Shown: positions 17,738-24,797 of the stretch, one piece after another
Layout: every line of letters starts with the position of its first letter
Numbering within the stretch: position 1 is the first letter of the stretch
NCBI GenBank assembly: GCA_022653675.1
Contig: JALCST010000014.1
Span: forward strand, 1-53,088
DNA from: Bacteroidales bacterium
Lineage (GTDB): Bacteria > Bacteroidota > Bacteroidia > Bacteroidales > UBA932
DNA length: 53,088 nt
Reading direction: 5' to 3'
The notes under the pieces: model-generated
Seen by the model: only the letters and a program-made list of their open reading frames with translations
Told to the model about the DNA's origin: nothing
Databases searched by the model: none
Position numbers and translations under genes: made by a program

Positions 17738-17773
17738 AATGTTTATACAGAGTAGTTTAATAAAAAACTAAAA

Positions 17774-17965
17774 ATGAGAAAGTTTAATTTTCTAAGTAGC
17801 GAAAGCAGTATTCTAGACTCTAAAGAAGCTCTTGCAATTGTCGGAGGCTCCTCCATTGCAGACAACAGAGAAGCGAATTATGCTGGAGGTCTTCACTCTC
17901 CCCAAATCACAAAAGACATGGAGATTAAAGCAGACTTGCCTAATGGTGGAACCGATATCTGGTAA
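17774..17965 (+). CDS. GG-leader peptide, putative secreted or modified peptide precursor
   Basis: The 63-residue peptide has a polar leader with the features of double-glycine leaders: FNFLSSESSILDSKEALAIV then GG at 24-25. The core is 38 residues (26-63), with two more Gly pairs (AGGLHS, PNGGTDIW), no Cys, and a terminal Trp. In Bacteroidota many short peptides of natural-product or secreted-peptide type carry a leader of the form L(S/N)x(E/K)xL..(I/V)xGG cut after GG; this one fits in outline, not in every position. Its stop overlaps the next ATG by one base (TAATG), so it is coupled to the downstream protease gene. No modifying enzyme or ABC transporter lies nearby. Confidence 0.6.
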   Translation: MRKFNFLSSESSILDSKEALAIVGGSSIADNREANYAGGLHSPQITKDMEIKADLPNGGTDIW

Positions 17966-19164
17966 TGAGTTTTAAAATTCAAGTATATATTCATACATTC
18001 AGCGCTGCGATGTTGATGTTATTCAGCGCTGGATGTTCTTGTGGCAATTCATCTTGTGATGGTACAACACAGGACTACACCACTCATTCATCATTTGCTT
18101 TTGATGAATTTGGGCGGATTCGGTCCAGTTGTATTATACACTCGAAGAAGTACGAAGCTATTTTTGACACTGGCACAAGTGGCCTAATTCTAGATTCTCT
18201 ACAATTTAAAAATTTCGTATACAATGATTCCTTGAAGACTAGCATTATGCATTATGCTTCTCAGAACATCAGTAAGACCGCCTTGTCTGTTTCTCAGGGC
18301 ATAGATGTGACATTTTGTGGAAGGAATCTTCATTTCAAAGAATTTTTCTTAGCTGATGTCAAAGAACGATTCAACGCCGATGTCATATTCTCTTTGCCTA
18401 AAGCAAATGAATATGTTATGCATATTGACTACCAAAAGCACGAAATGTCTTTATTTGACTCAATCCCAGGGCAGATTGCATCAACTCATTCAGTGCAATC
18501 GACCATTGACATAGATGAGGGAGATATCGTAGTTTCTTTACCATTCTCTCTAATAAATTGCAGCGGTGAAATTTTAAGATTCAATATTAATGGAACCATT
18601 GATACTGGATCCGGCGGTTATTTAATTTTGTACGGAGGTTTGTATACATTAGGCGATAAACATATTGTCTCTTTCATAAATAATGAGCAAAAATATCATT
18701 GCCTGACAGGTGATGATTTATACATTATACCACAAGTCTGCCCATATAAGGATATGTTCATAATTAAAGTAAAAAATGACTCGGACATTTCAACCTTGGT
18801 TTTTGGAAATGCATTGCTTTCTCACTATGACTTATGGCTTGATTTTAAAAAACTTCGGATGTATGCGCAAGTGCAAGGTGATTATGTTCATCCTTACAAT
18901 GACTTTCTGGAAGCGGAAGGAAAAAATCTTTATGTCACTAAGGTTCAAGAGGGCGTTTATGTCGAATGTTGTAGAAAATCCTCCTTGCTATGGAGTGCAG
19001 GATTACGCCATGGTGATCTGATTATAGGTATGGACGGCCATTTTTCCTCCAATATTACAAAAACGGATGTAAATGATTTTTTCCGTGGAGAAGGCAAGCA
19101 TGAGTTCTATATTTATAGAAATAAAGATACACTTACTATATCCTCGAAATCACTCATGAAATAA
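17965..19164 (+). CDS. Second lipoprotein with double retropepsin-like region and PDZ-like tail
   Basis: This 399-residue protein has a lipoprotein-like signal (AAMLMLFSAGCSCGN, Cys about 24). Two canonical aspartyl-protease motifs follow: IFDTGTSGLILD (D68) and TIDTGSGGYLIL (D213), both with DTG, followed by VFGNALLSHYDLWLDF, the second-strand block seen in such folds. The C-terminus (about 315-399) has a PDZ-like AGLRHGDLIIGMDGH. Architecture matches the upstream protein, but the sequences differ widely, so they are paralogues of an old duplication. Because both Asp residues are in DTG context, this is the more likely active protease. It starts on the last base of the peptide stop. Confidence 0.82.
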   Translation: MSFKIQVYIHTFSAAMLMLFSAGCSCGNSSCDGTTQDYTTHSSFAFDEFGRIRSSCIIHSKKYEAIFDTGTSGLILDSLQFKNFVYNDSLKTSIMHYASQNISKTALSVSQGIDVTFCGRNLHFKEFFLADVKERFNADVIFSLPKANEYVMHIDYQKHEMSLFDSIPGQIASTHSVQSTIDIDEGDIVVSLPFSLINCSGEILRFNINGTIDTGSGGYLILYGGLYTLGDKHIVSFINNEQKYHCLTGDDLYIIPQVCPYKDMFIIKVKNDSDISTLVFGNALLSHYDLWLDFKKLRMYAQVQGDYVHPYNDFLEAEGKNLYVTKVQEGVYVECCRKSSLLWSAGLRHGDLIIGMDGHFSSNITKTDVNDFFRGEGKHEFYIYRNKDTLTISSKSLMK

Positions 19165-19234
19165 TTTATTCCAATCACCGTTTTGAAAAAATGGTAATAT
19201 TATTACAATGTAAGCTTCCCTTCTAAACGGACAG

Positions 19235-20119
19235 TTAGTAAGCAGTCGGAATCGGCTTGAGAATATTCTTCGTTTCAGTCCAATAGATATCGTTTTGCCT
19301 GTACAAAAACAGAAAATCGCCGTCGGGAGAGATATCGACGGAATCGTCATCTCCGGGAGTGTTGATTTTCTCTCCTAAGTTGATCGGTGTTTGCCAGGAA
19401 CCGTCATTACCCCGGTAAGAAACGTATGCATCATAATCATTCTTCCCTTCGTATTTGTTCGCAGCCACTATGATATACCTCCCGTCGGGATCTACGAAAG
19501 GATTGGTAATGCTGCTTTTAGCATTGAACGGGACGTTCACTTTTTCAGGTTCGGAATAGATTCCATCCGTGCATTCGGATTTGTAAATGCTCCCTACATT
19601 CTCCAGGGAATTCCAGCAACAGAAATAAACCGTGCCGTCTTTTGTAACCGAAGGGTGGAATTCCCAAGTATCGGAGCCTCCGACATCGATCACTTTTATG
19701 GCATTCCCCCACCGGTTTCCGACTTTTTCCACCCTCCAGATGCAGTATTGGCTTATATCCAGGCTGCCTTTGCTCGAAGAATAATACAAATATCTGCCGT
19801 CCGGCGAAAAAGCCGGTTCGGCCGCGTAACAGTCGACGGAAAAACTTGCCACTTCAGGCTTCGTCCACCGGCCGCCAATCTTCTCAAGATGCATTACCTT
19901 GCTCTCGGGCCATTGTTTTCCGCCTGAAAAAAAGATTTCGTCGCCGTCAGGCGAGATCGCCAAGGATCCGTCGACGGAATTTTCCAGCGATACGAGACCC
20001 GGGGCGAACAATCGGATCGAGTCGCCGGGACTTTCAAGCCCGAAATAATCGAAGCCCTTTTGCTGTCCGGAGCAAAGGAGCGGCAAAACGGTTAAAAGCA
20101 ATGTGATGATTTTTTTCAT
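19235..20119 (-). CDS. Secreted PD40 beta-propeller protein
   Basis: From ATG 20119 the product starts with a signal peptide (MKKIITLLLTVLPLLCSGQQ); upstream ATGs at 20176 and 20134 add only polar residues. The body holds several PD40 (WD40-like) repeats, each with a (S/D)PDG(R/D) turn: AISPDGDEIFFSG, AFSPDGRYLYYSS, FVDPDGRYIIVAA and DISPDGDFLFLYR. This resembles the propeller of TolB and of OmpA-PD40 outer-membrane proteins. No catalytic motif or C-terminal OmpA domain is present, so it is probably a periplasmic binding or scaffold protein. It is a single-gene unit, facing the aspartyl-protease operon tail to tail. Confidence 0.8.
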   Translation of the reverse strand: MKKIITLLLTVLPLLCSGQQKGFDYFGLESPGDSIRLFAPGLVSLENSVDGSLAISPDGDEIFFSGGKQWPESKVMHLEKIGGRWTKPEVASFSVDCYAAEPAFSPDGRYLYYSSSKGSLDISQYCIWRVEKVGNRWGNAIKVIDVGGSDTWEFHPSVTKDGTVYFCCWNSLENVGSIYKSECTDGIYSEPEKVNVPFNAKSSITNPFVDPDGRYIIVAANKYEGKNDYDAYVSYRGNDGSWQTPINLGEKINTPGDDDSVDISPDGDFLFLYRQNDIYWTETKNILKPIPTAY

Positions 20120-20204
20120 GTTAAGTATTTTCATTAAAGCAGCGCTTCCACATGACTCAACTTTTGGTAAAAGCATCCGCCCTTTTATCCACCCTTTCTC
20201 TATT

Positions 20205-20227
20205 ATGTATATTTAATTAATATACAT
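20205..20227. repeat. 9-bp perfect inverted repeat in the PD40/hipBA gap
   Basis: ATGTATATT (20205-20213) and AATATACAT (20219-20227) form a perfect AT-only-rich palindrome with a 5-base centre. It lies about 85 bases upstream of the PD40 gene and about 80 bases past the third hip gene. Either an operator or a weak bidirectional terminator is possible. No T-run follows. Confidence 0.45.
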
Positions 20228-20308
20228 GTAACTACGTAATAAAAAGTAAACATTGTCTTTTATCTAAACACTTTCATAAGCCAATTTATAGGCCCTTTCG
20301 TAAAAGAG

Positions 20309-20572
20309 CTAAATCTCCCCATTATCTTTCATCGTTTTTAGACCAATAGTTATGGCTTTCGAAAGAATTTCATTACTATGGATATACCTTTCTCCTAACA
20401 TATATACCATATTTCCTCTTTCACCCTCTGTCTTGATCATACCTGATGATTTCAGTTGATTAAGAAAAGTGCGTAGTTGTTTATCAGACACATGATCCCC
20501 AACCACTTTAAGTATATCCGATTTTTTTGCCTTTCCATATTTGTTTAAATTAGTGCTATTAAGGTAAGACAT
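20309..20572 (-). CDS. Winged-helix-like protein downstream of hipBA
   Basis: This 87-residue protein lies 11 bases after the hipA stop and so is probably in the same transcript. The sequence KSDILKVVGDHVSDKQLRTF, LNQLKSSGMIKTEGERGNMV, YMLGERY has the shape of a winged helix: two helices, a recognition helix (LRTFLNQLKSSG) and a beta-hairpin (IKTEGERGNMVYML). Such domains also form the C-terminal part of larger ATP-binding proteins, so a truncated fragment is the alternative. It is markedly more AT-rich than hipA. Function is unknown; a third regulator of the toxin-antitoxin unit is inference. Confidence 0.55.
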   Translation of the reverse strand: MSYLNSTNLNKYGKAKKSDILKVVGDHVSDKQLRTFLNQLKSSGMIKTEGERGNMVYMLGERYIHSNEILSKAITIGLKTMKDNGEI

Positions 20573-20583
20573 TTATCTGAAGA

Positions 20584-21885
20584 TTAAAACACCATCAAAG
20601 TCCCGTCGATTTTGTCCCGGAGTTCCGGAAGCACATCGACCTCATCCGCAAATTCTTTCCAATGGCTGACGGTCGCATTGATTTCATCGATTATGCTGTT
20701 GGCCTTTTTCGTTTTTATTGTTTTTTCGACTGCCAAAAGGTCTTCTTTCGTAATGTTCCTGCGTTTGCCATTCACGCTCAACGAATGTTGGGTCACCCAT
20801 CTGCTCTCCGGGTCGAATGCATAACAGATATCGTAAGCCGGAGAGAGTTCCCATTTGCCGCCTTGCTTCAGCATGAAAGAGACGTTTTTGGTATGGTCGT
20901 CGCAATTCTGCGCTATGACATTGAAAACCATTCGCCTGAACATCTGTTCCACGGCCGGATAGTCAAGTTTCAGTTCACGCATGGTTTGAAACAGCTGCTC
21001 ATAACTGAAGCTGTCGACCATGTTGTAATCAAAATGTTTCATGGCGCAGAACGTTTGCACATGATTTTTGATCCCGCTACCCTCCCTATCAAAACGTTTG
21101 GTCATGAAATGCGCCCTTCCGTTTTCCTCCAACAGCCGGGACTGCATCATATCGATGCCACAAGCTCTGGCCATGTTGTAATAGGCCATCTCGACACGCC
21201 CGTATCCCGTACTCGCTCCCAATTCCACATTGCTTACGCCATCCAGCTTGATCAGCCAATGTTCGAATCCCTCCGGCGCCTTTGCCTGGCCGGATCTCAC
21301 TTCTCCCGTTCTTTCATTGTATGCGATTACGGCTTTAGGCCTTGCACCACCGGCGGAGGTTCCGACCTTTAAAATATCCCTTACCGCTTTCCCTTCGTCC
21401 TTGCGAAGGTTAGTAGTGAAAGATTCCCTGTTGGATAAGACCTGTTTTGCAATATCGACGAGACTGTCTATTTCTATGGAAAATGTCCTTTCGTTTTCTT
21501 TTATCACCGGAGGTTCGAATTCCAACGCCCCCATTCCCCTTTTGCCAATGAAACATAGCATTTCGACGGGATTCATGCTATCCTGAGGCCTGCCTTGCCG
21601 GGCCAGCCACATATTGATCAGCTGGTTGCCATATCTGTCCGGAAGCGCATCGGCCAACAGGCCAGGCAAACCCTTGAACGTGTCATATTCGGAATTTTTA
21701 TTCCTTTTCAATTCGGGGAAGGTAAATATTTTCCTTTCTGAAGAAACCAGCATTTTCAATGGAGCCAGATCCCAACCCAGTTTCTTGAAATTAGGGTCAT
21801 ATTCGAAACCGGCCAAACCGGTCTTCTCGTCCCACGCAACTGCGCCGACCAATTCACCCCATATTTTAACTTCCGCTACATCCAT
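20584..21885 (-). CDS. hipA: HipA-family serine/threonine kinase toxin
   Basis: The 433-residue protein is a full-length HipA kinase, which in studied members phosphorylates an aminoacyl-tRNA synthetase (GltX in E. coli) and arrests growth. The N-terminal subdomain is present (VKIWGELVGAVAWDE; residues about 5-105). The P-loop-like ejectable segment is VGTSAGGARPKAVIAY (about 174-189). The catalytic motif is IAQNCDDHTKNVSFML (about 324-339) and the metal-binding motif is ELSPAYDICYAFD (about 346-358). All key residues are visible, so the kinase should be active. hipB ends 17 bases upstream. The gene has balanced GC, unlike the small gene after it. Confidence 0.93.
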   Translation of the reverse strand: MDVAEVKIWGELVGAVAWDEKTGLAGFEYDPNFKKLGWDLAPLKMLVSSERKIFTFPELKRNKNSEYDTFKGLPGLLADALPDRYGNQLINMWLARQGRPQDSMNPVEMLCFIGKRGMGALEFEPPVIKENERTFSIEIDSLVDIAKQVLSNRESFTTNLRKDEGKAVRDILKVGTSAGGARPKAVIAYNERTGEVRSGQAKAPEGFEHWLIKLDGVSNVELGASTGYGRVEMAYYNMARACGIDMMQSRLLEENGRAHFMTKRFDREGSGIKNHVQTFCAMKHFDYNMVDSFSYEQLFQTMRELKLDYPAVEQMFRRMVFNVIAQNCDDHTKNVSFMLKQGGKWELSPAYDICYAFDPESRWVTQHSLSVNGKRRNITKEDLLAVEKTIKTKKANSIIDEINATVSHWKEFADEVDVLPELRDKIDGTLMVF

Positions 21886-21902
21886 TATCAGTTGACTTTC
21901 GC

Positions 21903-22226
21903 TTACCGGTCGTTTTTACTTGCTCTTTTCCTTTTTGCTTTTTCGATTTTAGCCAATGCCAAAGGGCTTACCGTTTCTTTCACCGTAAAGGCTTCCATTA
22001 TTTGCAGTTGATCCAACGCCCTGAGTACCTGTATCAACGTGGCCAATGTCACAGTGCCGCCACGTTCCAACAGACTCAGTGTGGACCGGCTTACGCCTGC
22101 AGCGTTTGCCAATGCCTCCTGCGTTTTATTTTGTTCCAGACGGCAATGGCTGACAAAAGCTCCGATATGTTCGGCCAAGGCTCCGTCGCTCATGGAATAC
22201 CAGTTCGTGTATGAAGATTCGGTCAT
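21903..22226 (-). CDS. hipB: HipB-family antitoxin (XRE repressor)
   Basis: This 107-residue protein has an XRE helix-turn-helix: HCRLEQNKTQEALANAAGVS, RSTLSLLERGGTVTLATLIQ (residues about 28-68), followed by a short tail. It precedes hipA by 17 bases, the canonical antitoxin-first order. HipB proteins bind the toxin and repress the operon. The tail ends in KAKRKRASKND, a basic segment that may be disordered. The promoter upstream contains repeated ATGCAAAAA motifs that could be its operator. Confidence 0.9.
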   Translation of the reverse strand: MTESSYTNWYSMSDGALAEHIGAFVSHCRLEQNKTQEALANAAGVSRSTLSLLERGGTVTLATLIQVLRALDQLQIMEAFTVKETVSPLALAKIEKAKRKRASKNDR

Positions 22227-22264
22227 AATATCCTATTATGTACTTTAGTGAATGATATTTCATG

Positions 22265-22295
22265 CAAAAATAATCAATTTGTTTTATTATGCAAA
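22265..22295 (-). promoter_or_regulatory. hipBA promoter
   Basis: On the minus strand TTTG (22295-22292) and TATTTTTG (22272-22265) are separated by 19 bases, an exact fit to the Bacteroidota -33/-7 promoter. The hipB ATG is 39 bases downstream of the -7 element. The sequence ATGCAAAAA occurs twice on the plus strand, at 22262-22270 and 22289-22297, overlapping both promoter elements. This is a reasonable HipB operator candidate. Confidence 0.75.
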
Positions 22296-22320
22296 AAATG
22301 TTAGCTTAAAAGCTGAAACC

Positions 22321-23097
22321 TCAAACCTCTACGAACCTGCCAGGGCTGAACCCTTTACGCTCTTCGCCTTCGAAGACGTAGCCCAGCTGGTTCGCCACGA
22401 TTTTCGTAGAACCGATCCGCGCATCGACATTTTCGTGCGAATGCCCGTATATCCAATAATCTATCCTGCTGCCGGCTATGAAATCCTTCAGTTCGTTCGC
22501 GAAGGCGTCGACCAGCGGGTCTCCCCTGTGGCATTTCGCAACGGCCTCAAGCGTAGGGACATGGTGGGTGGCTACCACGATATGCTTCGCGCTGCTCTGC
22601 GCCACGCTTTGCTTTACGAAAGCCAGGCATTTCTCGTGTTCGGCATTGAAGTCCGCCACGGTCAGGCGCCGCCCGCCGTAAAGGATCTGCCGGAAGTCGT
22701 TCATCCCGAAATATACTCTCAGCTCGTTCTCCGGCCGGACATGGGACCACAACGTCGAAAGGATGAAATCCGTATCGTCGATCCGGACCACCTTGTTGTA
22801 ATGGTAGCCGACGTTGGGCAAAAGCATGCGGCTCCAAGAATCCCCCCGTTCGGCGATATCTCCGTGATTGTAGAACTCGTGGTTCCCAGGAATCAACATC
22901 ACTTGCCGGTAAGTCTTGGACAACTGCTTCCAGAGATTGTCCTTTGGGATCACCGGATCGTTCAGATAAAAGGAATCCCCCGCCAGGATCAGGACGTCCC
23001 CGGCCGCCTCGAACGGATGGCTCCGGATGAAGCTCATGTTCTCGCTGAATTCCAGATGTATGTCCGAAGCGAATTGGATGCGCATATTACCATTCAT
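22321..23097 (-). CDS. Calcineurin-like metallophosphoesterase
   Basis: This 258-residue protein has the metal-binding motifs of the calcineurin-like phosphoesterase fold in order: FASDIHLEF (D-x-H, about 9-17), LILAGDSF (GD, about 36), PGNHEFYN (GNHE, about 75), VVATHHVPT (H, about 170) and IYGHSHEN (GHxH, about 216). The start may be 23097 or 23085 (MRIQFASD). No signal peptide is visible, so it acts in the cytoplasm. The substrate is unknown; the sequence is of the type annotated as phosphohydrolase with no defined target. It is a lone gene, ending 94 bases from hipB and on the same strand. Confidence 0.9.
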   Translation of the reverse strand: MNGNMRIQFASDIHLEFSENMSFIRSHPFEAAGDVLILAGDSFYLNDPVIPKDNLWKQLSKTYRQVMLIPGNHEFYNHGDIAERGDSWSRMLLPNVGYHYNKVVRIDDTDFILSTLWSHVRPENELRVYFGMNDFRQILYGGRRLTVADFNAEHEKCLAFVKQSVAQSSAKHIVVATHHVPTLEAVAKCHRGDPLVDAFANELKDFIAGSRIDYWIYGHSHENVDARIGSTKIVANQLGYVFEGEERKGFSPGRFVEV

Positions 23098-23172
23098 TTT
23101 GCCATAAGGTAATGATAATTTCTCACCTCCGCAAGTATCTCACCGGCCGGTCCCGCGGACCGAGCTTGGCGA

Positions 23173-23301
23173 GAGCGCAGCACTTTTCTTTCAAACGGCT
23201 TGTAATCTGTCTTTTAGGAGGATGTCACATGTGTGGATATGGCAGGGTAGTTTCACGCAAATATCTGATTGTCAGTCATTAGGGAGAAAAGTGCTGCGCT
23301 C
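23173..23301. repeat. 17-bp perfect inverted repeat pair
   Basis: GAGCGCAGCACTTTTCT (23173-23189) is repeated exactly in reverse complement as AGAAAAGTGCTGCGCTC (23285-23301). The pair encloses 95 bases without coding sense. Perfect 17-bp arms so far apart are more like the ends of a small non-autonomous mobile element than a terminator. No direct duplication of flanking bases is obvious. Confidence 0.75.
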
Positions 23302-23389
23302 GAAATGCACGTCGGCCGCCTCCTGCAGATCACAGGAACGCTTTTGCATCGTATTGGAATGCCTTTGCCTTTCACAGGCAAATTTTCAC

Positions 23390-23530
23390 CGTAGGTAAAT
23401 CTAGCAAACACACCTCCGGGGTACCTCCAGAGCCGATTTTTGGAAATGCATCAGGCAATAAATGATCGGCATATGGTTCCCTACGGCGCTAACCTGTTGA
23501 CTATCAATAGTAGTACCCAAATTACCTACG
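23390..23530. repeat. 141-bp repeat unit 1 with inverted termini
   Basis: The unit begins CGTAGGTAAAT and ends ATTACCTACG, nearly perfect inverted termini. It is a near copy of the unit at 23567-23707, 177 bases apart start to start; similarity extends to about 150 bp (23383-23532). Inside are conserved blocks CGATTTTTGGAAATGC and GGTTCCCTACGGCGCTAAC. It encodes nothing. It resembles a MITE or a structured repeated element. Confidence 0.8.
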
Positions 23531-23566
23531 ATAAAATAGCCCTCGCCCCTCTGGAACGCTTTTCAC

Positions 23567-23707
23567 CGTAGGTAAATCTGGCAAACACACCTCAGGGGTA
23601 CCTCCAAGGCCGATTTTTGGAAATGCGTCAGAGGATAAATGATCGGCATATGGTTCCCTACGGCGCTAACTTACTGATTATCAATAGCAGTACCCAAATT
23701 ACCTACG
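23567..23707. repeat. 141-bp repeat unit 2 with inverted termini
   Basis: This is the second copy of the unit at 23390, in direct orientation, with the same inverted termini (CGTAGGTAAAT and ATTACCTACG) and the same length. The two copies differ at only a small number of positions, so the duplication is recent or the sequence is under constraint. They are separated by 36 bases, of which the inner part is unique. Confidence 0.8.
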
Positions 23708-23868
23708 ATGAATCAAGGTACCGCTCTTGAAAAACCGTCCTTTTTACACCTTTTCTGCCCCCCACGACAACATCGCCCTTCTGGGCGAAAATGCCAAAAT
23801 TTAGCTCATTCTCACATTAAGTATCAACCCTTGAGTTTTGAAAGCGCTCATGATTTCATAGAGAGAAC

Positions 23869-24047
23869 AACACACTTTGGGGCTCCAATCACCGGGTTGA
23901 AGGCGGCCCTGCCTCCACAAAACGTACAACAAACTTTGGGTTTCGATTTCCAGATTTGAAGGCGACCTTACCTCCACATAGCGGACAACACACTTTGGGG
24001 CTCCAATCACCGGGTTGAAAGCGGCCTTGCCTCCACAAAACGTACAA
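23869..24047. repeat. 59-bp tandem repeat, three units and a partial fourth
   Basis: Three consecutive units begin near 23869, 23928 and 23987. The first and third are nearly identical, sharing CACTTTGGGGCTCCAATCAC and GGGTTGAA; the second is more diverged. Copies of CACACTTTGGGG start at 23871 and 23989, exactly 118 bases or two units apart. A degenerate fourth unit starts near 24046. The unit length of 59 is not a multiple of three, so the repeat does not encode a repeated protein. Confidence 0.8.
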
Positions 24048-24131
24048 CAAGCTTCGAGTTCCAAATTCTCGGGGTCGGCGGCCAAATCCAGACTTTTTGT
24101 CCAGGATTTTACGGATTTTGGCCCTGATATG

Positions 24132-24142
24132 GACAAAATGTC
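24132..24142 (+). promoter_or_regulatory. Palindrome GACA-N3-TGTC upstream of hsp20
   Basis: GACAAAATGTC is a perfect palindrome about 41 bases upstream of the -24 element of hsp20. The same GACA-N3-TGTC palindrome sits upstream of dnaK at 33522-33532. A further TGTC-N4-TGTC pair lies between this site and the promoter. It is a candidate binding site for a shared activator or repressor of the heat-shock genes. Confidence 0.5.
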
Positions 24143-24176
24143 GTGAAAACATGTCATAATGTCCTTATAACCAGAC

Positions 24177-24191
24177 TGGTATCTGGTTTGC
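24177..24191 (+). promoter_or_regulatory. Sigma-54-like -24/-12 promoter of hsp20
   Basis: TGGTATCTGGTTTGC places GG and GC at the spacing fixed in sigma-54 promoters (consensus TGGCAC-N5-TTGC), with TTGC intact and C before the TGG. Transcription would begin near 24203, giving a leader of about 39 bases that includes AGGAGATAC before the ATG. No TAnnTTTG element is seen in this region. Confidence 0.55.
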
Positions 24192-24241
24192 TATACTCTA
24201 AGGAAACAAACGTAAAACAATTAAAAATAGGAGATACAATT

Positions 24242-24688
24242 ATGACAAACGCATTAATTTCAAGACATTTAAATCGCAATCAAAATTGGTTGCCATCCGT
24301 ATTCAACGATTTCTTCGATAACGACTGGATGAACGAGGCAAACGCTACCGCTCCGGCGATCAACGTAAAGGAAACGAAGAACGACTACAGCATCGAAGTT
24401 GCCGCTCCGGGAATGACGAAGGATGATTTCAACGTCTCTATCGACGAAGACAACGATCTCGTCATCTCCATGGAGAGAAAGAAAGAGAAGAAAGAAGGAA
24501 ACGAAGATTCCTGCTATCTGCGCCGCGAGTTTTCTTACTCGAAATTCGAACAGGCTATGTTGCTGCCTGACGATGTAGACAAGGAAAATATCGACGCGAA
24601 GGTCGAAAACGGAGTGCTTTACCTGACATTGCCTAAACTGGCTCCGGAAGCCCAGAAGAATCCAAAACGTCAGATTTCGGTAAAATAA
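24242..24688 (+). CDS. hsp20: Hsp20/alpha-crystallin small heat-shock protein
   Basis: The start at 24242 is chosen because AGGAGATACAAT precedes it; an upstream ATG at 24143 lies in the promoter. The 148-residue protein has a short N-terminal arm (LPSVFNDFFDNDWMNE), an alpha-crystallin domain (about 40-135) with VKETKNDYSIEVAAPGMTK and the family-typical ENGVLYLTLPK, and a C-terminal QISVK in place of the common I-x-I tail motif. It is a cytoplasmic holdase that keeps unfolded proteins soluble under stress. It is a single-gene unit ending in a strong terminator, and it shares promoter features with dnaK. Confidence 0.95.
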   Translation: MTNALISRHLNRNQNWLPSVFNDFFDNDWMNEANATAPAINVKETKNDYSIEVAAPGMTKDDFNVSIDEDNDLVISMERKKEKKEGNEDSCYLRREFSYSKFEQAMLLPDDVDKENIDAKVENGVLYLTLPKLAPEAQKNPKRQISVK

Positions 24689-24719
24689 TCGCACAACCGT
24701 CAATTCGGCTTTAGAGCAG

Positions 24720-24754
24720 GCGGGGTGGTCCGTAAGGGCCGCCCCGCTTTTTTT
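24720..24754 (+). terminator. Rho-independent terminator after hsp20
   Basis: A 12-bp GC-rich stem (GCGGGGTGGTCC paired with GGGCCGCCCCGC, 24720-24747 with one G-T and a short loop) is followed by seven T. It lies 31 bases after the hsp20 stop. Confidence 0.9.
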
Positions 24755-24797
24755 CGTGGTGGGAACCAAACCTGAGGTTCGACAACCCTCGACACCC

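Larger units (their letters stand above)
23098..24131. other. Non-coding stretch of about 1 kb with three repeat families
   Basis: No convincing gene lies between the phosphoesterase and hsp20. The open frames on the minus strand (for example 23801-24157) are created by 59-bp repeats and change frame with each unit, so they are not taken as real. The stretch holds a 17-bp inverted pair, two 141-bp units with inverted ends and three 59-bp tandem units, each listed separately. Confidence 0.8.

Noticed and set aside
20584..22226. HipBST tripartite system
   Set aside because: The kinase has its full N-terminal subdomain, and the extra gene lies after hipA rather than between hipB and the kinase.
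23390..24060. Possible CRISPR array
   Set aside because: The repeats are 141 and 59 bp long with no regular unique spacers, and no cas genes are present.
23801..24157. A 118-codon minus-strand frame with repeated Trp/Cys-containing segments
   Set aside because: It is produced by 59-bp repeats whose length is not a multiple of three, so the repeated segments appear in different frames. This is not a repeat protein.
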